DNA of 64,000 nt from Bacilli bacterium (lineage in GTDB: Bacteria > Bacillota_I > Bacilli_A > RF39 > UBA660), in contig JAFRIJ010000004.1 in assembly GCA_017432825.1 (NCBI GenBank), forward strand, positions 1 through 64,000. Direction: 5' to 3'. The notes under the pieces are model-generated. The model did not search any database and was not told the origin of the DNA. It was given only the letters and a program-made list of their open reading frames with translations. The position numbers were made by a program, and so were the translations under genes. Every line of letters starts with the position of its first letter. The stretch's first letter is position 1. Shown here piece after piece: positions 35,388-43,904 of the stretch.

Positions 35388-37226
35388 GTGCCAAATTGTA
35401 TAGTTGCAATTTTATCGTTTGTTATAATTCTTTTAATAGCGATAGTATATTTTAGTAAAGAAAGAATTAATAATTTTGAAAACAAAGTATATAAAGCAAT
35501 GATAATTACCGATTTATTATTAACATTTTTTGCTACATTGTTCTATTTTGCTGTAGATTTTCCCAAAGAGCATTATTTATTAAGAGATTTTATTGGTAAA
35601 GGCGTTTGTGCATTATTAACATTATGGTATACATTATTTGGCTTTTATATAACACATTTAATATTTGAAAAAAGATGGGCAAAGAAACGAGATAACATGT
35701 TGGAAGTATCCAGAAAAACGCTATTTGTATTTATATATACTTATTGCCTATTAGTCATACTTATAATTTTTGCACCACTATATTACTACAGTGACAAACT
35801 AGTTAAGTATTCATATGGTCCAGCAGCAAACTTAGTGTTTGTAGGAGCCTTAATAGTTATTACTCTATCAACTGTAATGATTATTCTTAATTATAAAAAC
35901 CTATTAAATAAAAAATATATTCCTATTTATATCAATGTATTACTAGGTGGAGTAATATGGGTCGTTCAAAAAAACAATCCAGGAATGTTACTATCATCTT
36001 TTTGCGATACCTTTTTAACATTAGTTATGTACTTTACCATTGAAAACCCAGATGTTAAATTAATAAATGAACTAGAACTAGCTAAAAGTAATGCTGAAAA
36101 AGCTAATCAAGCCAAAACAGATTTCTTATCTAGCATGTCTCACGAAATAAGAACACCATTAAATGCCATAGTAGGATTTAGTAATGCAATACTAGAAGAT
36201 GAAAAAATAACTGAAGCCCAAGAAGAAGCAAGAGATATAGTTATGGCCTCTGAAAATCTACTTGAAATAGTAAACGGAATATTAGATATTTCTAAAATAG
36301 AAGCAGGAAAAATGGAAGTAGTAGAAGTCGATTATAACTTCAAAGAAATGTGTGAAAACATACTAAAATTAATAAAACCAAGAATAATAGAAAAACCAAT
36401 TGAATTAAAATCAACTTTCCCTAAAGACTTGCCAGCAATACTTCATGGTGATATGGGGAAAATGAAAGAAGTAATAACCAATTTATTAACTAATGCTGCT
36501 AAATACACAGATGAAGGAACAATATCATTAGATGTATCATGTATAAATAACAAGCATAAAACTAATCTAATAGTATCAGTAGAAGATACCGGAAGAGGAA
36601 TTAAACCAGAAAAAATTGATAAATTATTTACTAAATTCCAAAGATTAGAAGAAGATAAAAATACAACCCTAGAAGGAACAGGATTAGGACTAGCTATAAC
36701 AAAAAGCCTAGTAGAAATGATGGGTGGAAAAATAGTAGTTCAATCTAAATACGGAAGTGGATCTAAATTTACAGTTACAATCCCTCAAACAATAGTATCA
36801 ATGAACGAAGTAAAAGAAAAGAAGAAAGAAGATACTGAAGAAAAAGAAATAGACTACTCTAAGAAAAAAATATTAGTGGTAGATGATAATAGTCTAAACC
36901 TAAAAGTAGCATTAAGATTATTAGAAACACATAATATTAAACCTGATACATGTATAAGTGGATTTGAATGTATTGAAAAAATAAAAGATAATACATATGA
37001 TTTAATATTACTAGATGATATGATGCCAAAAATGAGTGGAACAGAAACATTAAAGAAAATTAAGACTGAATACAAAGACTTTAACACTAAAGTAGTAGTC
37101 CTAACAGCAAATGCTATATCAGGAATGAAAGAAAAATATATAAGTGATGGATTTGATGATTATCTAGCAAAACCAATAGATAAATCCGAACTAAAAAGAG
37201 TATTAAAGACGTATTTAAAAAAATAA
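35388..37226 (+). CDS. Hybrid sensor histidine kinase/response regulator
   Basis: A 612-residue membrane protein. Residues 1-215 hold about six membrane helices with no recognised sensor fold. The kinase core has SMSHEIRTPLNAIVGFSN (His252), the N-box LLTNAAKYTDEG, VEDTGRGIKPEKIDKLFTKFQRL and GTGLGLAITKSLVEMMGG. A C-terminal receiver domain has VVDDNSLNLKVA, acceptor Asp543 in LILLDDMMPKMSG and the KPID lysine. No DNA-binding output is attached, so a separate phosphorelay partner is expected. The GTG at 35388 gives the best spacing to GGGAG. Confidence 0.9.
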   Translation: MPNCIVAILSFVIILLIAIVYFSKERINNFENKVYKAMIITDLLLTFFATLFYFAVDFPKEHYLLRDFIGKGVCALLTLWYTLFGFYITHLIFEKRWAKKRDNMLEVSRKTLFVFIYTYCLLVILIIFAPLYYYSDKLVKYSYGPAANLVFVGALIVITLSTVMIILNYKNLLNKKYIPIYINVLLGGVIWVVQKNNPGMLLSSFCDTFLTLVMYFTIENPDVKLINELELAKSNAEKANQAKTDFLSSMSHEIRTPLNAIVGFSNAILEDEKITEAQEEARDIVMASENLLEIVNGILDISKIEAGKMEVVEVDYNFKEMCENILKLIKPRIIEKPIELKSTFPKDLPAILHGDMGKMKEVITNLLTNAAKYTDEGTISLDVSCINNKHKTNLIVSVEDTGRGIKPEKIDKLFTKFQRLEEDKNTTLEGTGLGLAITKSLVEMMGGKIVVQSKYGSGSKFTVTIPQTIVSMNEVKEKKKEDTEEKEIDYSKKKILVVDDNSLNLKVALRLLETHNIKPDTCISGFECIEKIKDNTYDLILLDDMMPKMSGTETLKKIKTEYKDFNTKVVVLTANAISGMKEKYISDGFDDYLAKPIDKSELKRVLKTYLKK

Positions 37227-37242
37227 AAATACTCTTTTTTTT
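37193..37242 (+). terminator. Rho-independent terminator
   Basis: Perfect 12-bp stem AAAAAGAGTATT/AATACTCTTTTT with a 23-nt loop. It starts within the last kinase codons and ends in a T-run. Confidence 0.75.
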
Positions 37243-37254
37243 ATTATAAATATA

Positions 37255-37263
37255 TGTTAGAAT
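37255..37263 (+). promoter_or_regulatory. Extended -10 promoter
   Basis: TGTTAGAAT 25 nt before the repeat-protein start. Confidence 0.45.
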
Positions 37264-37288
37264 TAATTTATAGAAGAAGGTGAATGTA

Positions 37289-38869
37289 ATGTTTGAAGTC
37301 TTTATATTCATATTAAAATACAAAATATTAAAAGATGAAACCTCTTTAGCAAGCCATACCAAAGAATTTTTTAAATTAAAAGATAAATCTAGAGATAAAG
37401 TATTAGATAAGTATTTTAGTAACTTAGAGAAAAACTTTAATATAGATTATTATTTTAATTCCAAAGAATCAAGATATTATGACAACGGAGAAGAATTATC
37501 TTTTTTTAATTATTTTTATTTCTGTAAAAAAGTATTAGAATTAAACATATATAATATTTATTTAATAGATAAATTTAATTTAGATAATAGAAAAATAAGT
37601 TACCTAATAGAATACGCTTTAAAAATAATAAATGATAATAATATAGAATTAGATATAGATAGAATATTAATTAAGAATAATATTTTACCTAGTAGACTAT
37701 CTAAAAATATAGAATTTATGAAATATTTAACTAATATAAATATTTATAATATAAAGTATATAACATTAAATAAGGATAAAAGAGAATCTCAAAGAGAATT
37801 AATTAAAGAAGTAATTAATATTATTAAAAATGAAGAATATGATTTAAAAAAATTTTTTATAAATAATAAAGAAATATCTAGTGTACTAATTAATAATATA
37901 GATTTTCTAAGTTATATAATAGAAAATGATATTGATAATATAGATTATGTAAATGATAGCATATTAGAAAATGAAATAGACGCTAATAAAAAGAAAATAA
38001 ATGATGCTATTATAAAATATTTAGATAATCATAATGCACCAATATCAACAATAGAAGATAATAGAATACTATCTAATTATTTAAACAAAGATTATGATTT
38101 TATAGAATATATGATAAATAAAGATATAGATAATATTACATATGTTGATTGGCATAATATACCAAATAGTAATATAACAAAAATAATAAATAATTTAGCA
38201 CTAAAATTAGTAAAAGAAAAAATAGATTTTGATTATAATAAATATCCTTTTAAGAACATATTTAAACATAATTATATGTTTATGGCATATTTAATAGATA
38301 AAGATAAAAAATATATTAAAGATATAATGGTACCAGATAAAGACGAAGTAAATAAATTAGTTGATATATACTTAAATAAGTACCGTAAAATGAGTTATAA
38401 TATAGAAGATTATATTGATGATACAGGATATATTAATAATTATTTAATAGAAAACAAATACATGCTAACATATTTAATTAGAAATGATAATAATATATTT
38501 AAAAAAATAGATTTTCTTAACATAAGTAATTCTAAAGAAGTTGTAGAAGTAATAGTAAAAGAAATAAATAATAAAACGTTTGAATTTAAAAATGATAATT
38601 TCTTAATAAATGGCAGATATCCAATTCCATTAAGTAATTCATTTCAGTTTATGAAGTATGTAATAGATAAAAACTTTAATAATCTAGCATATATAGATAC
38701 ATCAATGATAGACGAAAAAGAATTAGAAAAGATTATTAATTATGCATTTAGGATGGTATATTTCATAAGGGGAGATAATAAAACGTTAAATTTTGATTTA
38801 GAAGGATATTTTAATAATAGTATGATTATCAATAATGATTATTTCAAAGAATGTTTAAAAAGTTTATAA
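37289..38869 (+). CDS. Helical repeat protein of unknown function
   Basis: A 526-residue protein not assigned to any family. It is built from about seven degenerate repeats of roughly 65-70 residues, each reading approximately 'N..FM.Yhh..Dh.NI.YhD' (h = hydrophobic) followed by a Lys/Asp/Asn-rich helix: for example NIEFMKYLTNINIYNIKYI, NIDFLSYIIENDIDNIDYV, DYDFIEYMINKDIDNITYV, NYMFMAYLIDKDKKYI, SFQFMKYVIDKNFNNLAYID. It has no signal peptide or membrane helix. A solenoid scaffold is likely. The ATG at 37289 follows GAAGGTG. Confidence 0.7.
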   Translation: MFEVFIFILKYKILKDETSLASHTKEFFKLKDKSRDKVLDKYFSNLEKNFNIDYYFNSKESRYYDNGEELSFFNYFYFCKKVLELNIYNIYLIDKFNLDNRKISYLIEYALKIINDNNIELDIDRILIKNNILPSRLSKNIEFMKYLTNINIYNIKYITLNKDKRESQRELIKEVINIIKNEEYDLKKFFINNKEISSVLINNIDFLSYIIENDIDNIDYVNDSILENEIDANKKKINDAIIKYLDNHNAPISTIEDNRILSNYLNKDYDFIEYMINKDIDNITYVDWHNIPNSNITKIINNLALKLVKEKIDFDYNKYPFKNIFKHNYMFMAYLIDKDKKYIKDIMVPDKDEVNKLVDIYLNKYRKMSYNIEDYIDDTGYINNYLIENKYMLTYLIRNDNNIFKKIDFLNISNSKEVVEVIVKEINNKTFEFKNDNFLINGRYPIPLSNSFQFMKYVIDKNFNNLAYIDTSMIDEKELEKIINYAFRMVYFIRGDNKTLNFDLEGYFNNSMIINNDYFKECLKSL

Positions 38870-38904
38870 AGTTAGTTAACAAATATTACAAGAAATGTTA
38901 ATAA

Positions 38905-38913
38905 TGTTATAAT
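38905..38913 (+). promoter_or_regulatory. Extended -10 promoter
   Basis: TGTTATAAT 46 nt before the GT-C-like gene. Confidence 0.55.
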
Positions 38914-38959
38914 ATAAAACACAAAAAGAATAAAATAGTTATAAGTATTGGAGGATAAT

Positions 38960-40450
38960 ATGAAAAAGAACAAAAAAGTATTTATTATAACAAGCATAAT
39001 AATAATAATTATAATTTGTATAGCTTTTACAACTAGAGAATTACAAAATGACACGTTTTATACTATAAAAGTTGGAGAAGTAATAGCAAAAAGAGGAATA
39101 GATATGAAGGATCATTTTTCTATTCATAATTTACCATATACATATCCACATTGGCTATATGATTTATTAATATATAAAATTTATAATAAATTTAATTTTA
39201 ATGGATTATATATATTTTCAATATTAACATTTATGGTTATAGGAATATCTTTTTATTTAATAAATCTAAAAATCAATAAAAGCTATTTCTTATCACTATT
39301 ATTTACTATTTTTGCAACCATAATGCTAGCAAGAAACGTAACAGCAAGAGCACAGTTATTAACATACTTATTCTTTATATTAGAAGTATTTTTTATTGAA
39401 AGATTACTAAATACTGGTAAAAAAAGATATGCAATATATTTATTATTAGACTGCCTATTAATTGCTAATATTCATTCAGCAGTATGGCCATTTTATTTCG
39501 TATTAATGCTACCATATTTGTTTGAAGAATTAATATCTTTAATAAATAAAAAAATAAAATTTAATCCAGATAATAAAATATTTCCTAAAAGATTAATAAT
39601 AGAAAATAATAAAAATATAAGACTATTATTAATTGTATTTGGAATAAGCTTATTTGTAGGATTACTAACTCCTATATTTCCACAACCATATACATATTTT
39701 ATTAATATTATGCATGGAGATAGTATGGAATATATAAATGAACATCAGCCATTAGTATTAATAAAGAACATTTTTACTATAATGTATATATTAATTCTAA
39801 TAACACCATTATTATTAACAAAAGTTAAAATAAAATTATCAGATATTGCAATGATGTCAGGATTACTATTTATGTCATTTTTATCAGTAAGACATACAAC
39901 TTTCTTAGCAATAATAGGTTCATTTTACTTATGTAGATTAATATGTAATATAGGATTAATTAATGATAAAAAAACATTGGATTTTGAAATGCCTATATAT
40001 GGGAGTATAGTAGTATTAATAACAACAATTATATCTTCAACTATAGTATATAGCATTAATTATAAAGAAGACTTTATAAATAAAGATAATTATCCAATAA
40101 CAATGGTTGATTATATATATGATAATATAGATGTAGATAATATGAGATTGTTTAATCAGTATGATTTTGGAAGTTACATATTATATAGAGATTTAAAAGT
40201 GTTTATAGATTCAAGATGTGATTTATATACTAAAGAATTTAATAAAAAAGAAGATATCTTTGATGAAGTAATGAATATTTCTCAGAATTATGGAAGAGTA
40301 TTTAACAAATATGATATAACACATATACTAGTTTATAATGATACAAAAGATTACTTATATCAAATATTAAATGCCTCATCAAATTATAGATTAATAAAAA
40401 AAGAAGGAAGATTCTCTTTATATGAGTATTTAAAAAATAAAGAAGAATAA
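38960..40450 (+). CDS. GT-C-like multi-pass membrane protein
   Basis: A 496-residue protein with about ten membrane helices and a C-terminal soluble part. The first extracellular loop reads NDTFYTIKVGEVIAKRGIDMKDHFS and PHWLYDLLIYKIY, resembling the acidic catalytic loop of GT-C glycosyltransferases that use lipid-linked sugars. The late segment RLFNQYDFGSYILYRDLKVFIDSRCDLYTKEF is common in this poorly described group. The likely role is adding a sugar to a surface molecule, but no acceptor can be named. The ATG at 38960 follows GGAGGAT. Confidence 0.6.
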   Translation: MKKNKKVFIITSIIIIIIICIAFTTRELQNDTFYTIKVGEVIAKRGIDMKDHFSIHNLPYTYPHWLYDLLIYKIYNKFNFNGLYIFSILTFMVIGISFYLINLKINKSYFLSLLFTIFATIMLARNVTARAQLLTYLFFILEVFFIERLLNTGKKRYAIYLLLDCLLIANIHSAVWPFYFVLMLPYLFEELISLINKKIKFNPDNKIFPKRLIIENNKNIRLLLIVFGISLFVGLLTPIFPQPYTYFINIMHGDSMEYINEHQPLVLIKNIFTIMYILILITPLLLTKVKIKLSDIAMMSGLLFMSFLSVRHTTFLAIIGSFYLCRLICNIGLINDKKTLDFEMPIYGSIVVLITTIISSTIVYSINYKEDFINKDNYPITMVDYIYDNIDVDNMRLFNQYDFGSYILYRDLKVFIDSRCDLYTKEFNKKEDIFDEVMNISQNYGRVFNKYDITHILVYNDTKDYLYQILNASSNYRLIKKEGRFSLYEYLKNKEE

Positions 40451-40476
40451 AAATACTTTAATTATTAATAATTTTA

Positions 40477-40485
40477 TGGTAAAAT
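40477..40485 (+). promoter_or_regulatory. Extended -10 promoter of the tRNA
   Basis: TGGTAAAAT 31 nt before the tRNA 5' end. Confidence 0.5.
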
Positions 40486-40514
40486 AATAATGTCTTAAAA
40501 AAAAGACATTATTT
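40486..40514 (+). terminator. Hairpin between the GT-C gene and tRNA-Glu
   Basis: Perfect 11-bp stem AATAATGTCTT/AAGACATTATT with an A6 loop. The T-run is short. It could terminate the upstream gene or shape the tRNA leader, as the tRNA promoter -10 touches its left arm. Confidence 0.55.
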
Positions 40515-40516
40515 AT

Positions 40517-40593
40517 GGCCTGTTGGTGAAGTGGTTTAACACGCGCGCCTCTCAAGCTCGTATTCACGGGTTCAAACCCCGTACAGGCTACCA
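40517..40593 (+). tRNA. tRNA-Glu (anticodon CUC)
   Basis: 77 nt with CCA encoded. The acceptor stem pairs GGCCTGT with ACAGGCT (one G-U). The D arm is GTG/CAC and the T arm is ACGGG/CCCGT around TTCAAAC. The anticodon loop is CT-CTC-AA, reading GAG. The body resembles Gram-positive tRNA-Glu. The anticodon stem CGCGC/GCTCG has a C-U mismatch at 29:41. A terminator follows. Confidence 0.85.
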
Positions 40594-40603
40594 ATAAGTC
40601 TAA

Positions 40604-40633
40604 AAAGAGTTCTCAAACATCGAGAACTCTTTA
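40604..40633 (+). terminator. Terminator of the tRNA transcript
   Basis: Perfect 11-bp stem AAAGAGTTCTC/GAGAACTCTTT with a 7-nt loop. Confidence 0.75.
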
Positions 40634-40759
40634 ACTATATAAAAGAATAATTTAAAATAACATTACTTTACATAATAACATGTCAAATTTAAATTTATGA
40701 TTAATTAGTATAAATTTTAATTTTGGTAAGTAAATGTATGTAATAATATATTCTTTAAT

Positions 40760-41095
40760 ATGATATATAGTTTTAAAATATTTTGTGAACATTTTAAAGT
40801 AGGAGATAATTATAATAAATTTAATGATTATACTTTGTTCCAAGTTAACTTTAATAATTTTAGTAATCCTAACGGTAAAAATATTAATAGATACTATATG
40901 ATAGATATAGATGATATAGAGAATAGATTATCAAATAGTTATAGTATAATGAATATCGATATTGAAAAGTGTTTTAAATTTGTATATAATAATAGTAACT
41001 TAGAAGGCATATCTGATTTAGAAAAATGGGCAGCAAAAATTACTTCTAAATCAATTAAAGATATAAAAAAGATAGAAAAGTCTATGAAGGATTAA
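40760..41095 (+). CDS. Unrecognised ORF, possibly a gene remnant
   Basis: An open frame of 111 codons, rich in Asn, Asp and Tyr, with no recognised family. No ribosome site precedes the ATG; TATGATATAT around it looks more like a promoter -10. A GGAG further in has no suitable start after it. A good terminator begins in its last codons, so some transcribed gene ended here. It may be the 3' part of a decayed gene. The 127 nt before it hold nothing recognisable. Confidence 0.35.
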   Translation: MIYSFKIFCEHFKVGDNYNKFNDYTLFQVNFNNFSNPNGKNINRYYMIDIDDIENRLSNSYSIMNIDIEKCFKFVYNNSNLEGISDLEKWAAKITSKSIKDIKKIEKSMKD

Positions 41096-41107
41096 TCTAT
41101 CTTTTTA
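41066..41107 (+). terminator. Rho-independent terminator
   Basis: AAAAAGATAG/CTATCTTTTT stem with a 21-nt loop. Confidence 0.65.
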
Positions 41108-41150
41108 TTTGTTTTTAAAGATTTTTGTTTAAAAATAATTAATAATGTTG

Positions 41151-41156
41151 TATAAT
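41151..41156 (+). promoter_or_regulatory. -10 element of comN-secDF
   Basis: TATAAT 17 nt before the comN ATG. Confidence 0.45.
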
Positions 41157-41173
41157 TACTTTGTGGTGATTAT

Positions 41174-41425
41174 ATGTATGAATTTAAAACACAGAAAGAA
41201 TTATATCAAAGATTGATACCAGCATTTAATGTAAAACTAAGATTATTAAAACAAAATAATTATAATGATATTACTAAAAAAGATATATGGAATTATTTAA
41301 AAGATAATAAATGGTGTAAAAGTATTGATTTAACTTTAGCAGAAATGGTTAATGATATAATTCATGCAGATAATAAAGCAATCGACATATATTTAAAAAA
41401 GAATAATAAAGAATATTATAGTTAG
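41174..41425 (+). CDS. comN: ComN-type post-transcriptional regulator
   Basis: An 83-residue protein matching the ComN family: LIPAFNVKLRLLKQNNYNDITKKDIWNYLKDNKWCKS then LTLAEMVNDIIHADNKAIDIYL. In Bacillus ComN binds mRNA leaders of comE and interacts with DivIVA. The gene lies directly before secDF there too, so synteny supports the call. divIVA is present 15 kb away. No competence gene is visible here, so the target may differ. Confidence 0.78.
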   Translation: MYEFKTQKELYQRLIPAFNVKLRLLKQNNYNDITKKDIWNYLKDNKWCKSIDLTLAEMVNDIIHADNKAIDIYLKKNNKEYYS

Positions 41426-41436
41426 AAGGAGATATT

Positions 41437-43827
41437 ATGGACATAAGAATTATATACATTGTATTAGGAGCAATTTTTTTAATTAGTATTTTACTATATT
41501 TTACTAATAAAAGCAAAAAACTAAGATTAGTAACAAGTATTATTACAATATTGTGTATTACCACAGCGTGTTTATTTTCATATAAACCATTATTTGATAA
41601 TATTAATTACGGATTAGACTTACAAGGTGGATTTGAAGTATTATATGAAATATCACCAATTAATAAGGAAGAGAAATTAACAAATGAAATGTTAAAAAAT
41701 ACTTATAAATCACTAACCAAAAGAATAGATATATTAGGAGTAAGTGAACCTGAAATTACAATTGAAGGAGATAATCACATAAGAGTAAAATTAGCGGGTG
41801 TTACCAATAAAGAACAAGCTAGAGATATTTTATCTTCTACAGCATCTTTAACATTTAGAGATACTACTGATCATTTACTTATGACAAGTGATGTATTAGG
41901 TGGGAAAGCAAAAGTAACAACAGATCAATATGGAAGACCTGCTGTAAGTTTATCTATAAAAAACAAAGATGAATTTTATGATGTAACAAGTGCTATATCT
42001 AAAAAAGATAATAATTTAATTGTTATCTGGTTAGATTATGATGAAGAAAACGATTCATACAACAAAGAACAAAACAGATGTGGATCATTAAGTAATTCAC
42101 ACTGTTTAAGTGCTGCATCAGTAAGTCAAGGCTTTTCAAGTGATGTAATAATATCTGGAAGTTTTACTTCAGATGAAGTAAAAAGTTTAGTAGATTTAAT
42201 AAATTCTGGAGCGCTACCTACAAAATTAGAAGAAATATCATCAAGAACAGTAGAAGCATCATTTGGTGCTAATAGCCTAGATAAAACTATATCTGCAGGA
42301 ATTATTGGTATTACACTAGTAATAATATTAATGACTATTGTATATAGATTTTCTGGATTTATAGCAAGTATTGGAGTATTATTATATACAACATTAACAT
42401 TCTTGATATTTTATTTAATAAATGGTGTACTAACACTACCTGGCATAGCAGCAATACTATTAGGTATAGGTATGGCTGTAGATGCCAATGTAATTTGTTT
42501 TGAAAGAATTAAAGAACAATTAAAAATAGGGAAAAAACTAGATGAAGCTTTTGAAATAGGTAATAAAAATTCATTAACAAGTATATTAGATGCTAATATT
42601 ACAACTATGATAGCAGCAGTAATAATATTTATTTTAGGAGAAAGTTCTGTAAAAGGATTTGCTACTATGTTAATAATAAGTATTGTTGTTACTATATTAG
42701 TAATGGTAGTATTAGTTAAATTTATTTTAAATATATTTGTTAAAACAAAATATTTTGATAATAAACCTAACTTATTTATTGGAGTAAATAAGAAGAAAAT
42801 AAAAGAAGCTGAAGAAATAGAAATTCCATTTAAAAAATTAGAATTTATTCATAATAAAAAGTATTTTTTAACAATTACTATAATTATAATAGTTATTGGA
42901 TCAATAATTTCATTTACTAAAGGTCTTAGTCTTGGAGTTGATTTTACTGGAGGAACTAGTATAACATTAAATACAAATGAAAAAGTAACACTAAAAGAAT
43001 TAGAAAATGATATAAAGGAATTAAAATATACTATTAAAAAAGAAGATAAATCAAAGAGTGATATTACAATAGTAATAAAAGAAGTATTAGATAAAGATAA
43101 TATAAAAGAATTATCAAATATATTAGAAGAAAAATACAATACAGATTCTAATATATATACAGTAAGTCAGGTAGTTAAACAAAGCCTAACTAAAAATGCA
43201 ATATATTCACTTATAATAGCATCTATTGGTATATTGATATATGTAAGCCTTAGATTTAAATTTAATTATGCCTTAGCAGCAATAGTTGCATTATGTCATG
43301 ATGCAATAATGGTTATTTTATTTTTCTCAATATTTAGATTAGAAATATCAAGTATCTTTATAGCAGCAATTCTAACAATTATTGGTTATTCAATTAACGA
43401 TACTATAGTTACATTTGATATGGTAAGAGAAAACTATAAAAAGTTAATTAATAGAAAAGCAAGACTTGTTTCTAAGAAAGAGAAGAAAAAAAATACAGAT
43501 AAAAATGAAAATGTAATGACTGTATTAACTAATGAAGATTTAACAGAATTAGTAAATAATAGTGTAAGAATTACTTTCTTTAGAAGTATTCTAACAACAA
43601 TTACAACTATAATACCTGTAATATGTTTAATGATATTAGGTGCAAGAGAAATTATTAATTTTAATATAGCACTTTTAGTAGGATTTATAGCAGGTGTTTA
43701 TTCTTCAATATTTATTTCTAACCCAATATGGGTATTACTAGAATCAAGAAGATTAAAAAAGCCACCAAAAGCAAAAAAAGAAGATGACGAAATAGAAGAA
43801 ATTAAAGTTAAGGGAGTTAACTGTTAA
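41437..43827 (+). CDS. secDF: Fused protein translocase subunit SecDF
   Basis: A 796-residue fusion of SecD and SecF, which uses the proton gradient to help pull proteins through SecYEG. The SecD half has NYGLDLQGGFEVLYE, a periplasmic-type P1 domain and GMAVDANVICFERIKEQL; the SecF half begins near LEFIHNKKYFL with GVDFTGGTSI and GYSINDTIVTFDMVREN. There are twelve membrane helices in total. A fused SecDF is usual in Bacilli. It lies between comN and relA, as in Bacillus apart from recJ and apt, which are missing here. Confidence 0.95.
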   Translation: MDIRIIYIVLGAIFLISILLYFTNKSKKLRLVTSIITILCITTACLFSYKPLFDNINYGLDLQGGFEVLYEISPINKEEKLTNEMLKNTYKSLTKRIDILGVSEPEITIEGDNHIRVKLAGVTNKEQARDILSSTASLTFRDTTDHLLMTSDVLGGKAKVTTDQYGRPAVSLSIKNKDEFYDVTSAISKKDNNLIVIWLDYDEENDSYNKEQNRCGSLSNSHCLSAASVSQGFSSDVIISGSFTSDEVKSLVDLINSGALPTKLEEISSRTVEASFGANSLDKTISAGIIGITLVIILMTIVYRFSGFIASIGVLLYTTLTFLIFYLINGVLTLPGIAAILLGIGMAVDANVICFERIKEQLKIGKKLDEAFEIGNKNSLTSILDANITTMIAAVIIFILGESSVKGFATMLIISIVVTILVMVVLVKFILNIFVKTKYFDNKPNLFIGVNKKKIKEAEEIEIPFKKLEFIHNKKYFLTITIIIIVIGSIISFTKGLSLGVDFTGGTSITLNTNEKVTLKELENDIKELKYTIKKEDKSKSDITIVIKEVLDKDNIKELSNILEEKYNTDSNIYTVSQVVKQSLTKNAIYSLIIASIGILIYVSLRFKFNYALAAIVALCHDAIMVILFFSIFRLEISSIFIAAILTIIGYSINDTIVTFDMVRENYKKLINRKARLVSKKEKKKNTDKNENVMTVLTNEDLTELVNNSVRITFFRSILTTITTIIPVICLMILGAREIINFNIALLVGFIAGVYSSIFISNPIWVLLESRRLKKPPKAKKEDDEIEEIKVKGVNC

Positions 43828-43845
43828 GCTAACCCTCTTTTTATA
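43810..43845 (+). terminator. Terminator of secDF
   Basis: AAGGGAGTTAAC/GCTAACCCTCTT stem with two mismatches and one wobble pair, followed by five T. Confidence 0.65.
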
Positions 43846-43853
43846 TTTTTTAC

Positions 43854-43880
43854 TTGACATATAAAAAAATAAAATATAAT
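43854..43880 (+). promoter_or_regulatory. Sigma-A promoter of relA
   Basis: TTGACA and TATAAT separated by 15 nt, slightly short of optimal. Confidence 0.6.
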
Positions 43881-43904
43881 ATTTAATTGAATGGATGTGG
43901 TAAG

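Noticed and set aside
40517-40593. tRNA-Leu (CAA) or another tRNA
   Set aside because: Shifting the loop breaks the anticodon stem, and the short variable arm and body match tRNA-Glu.
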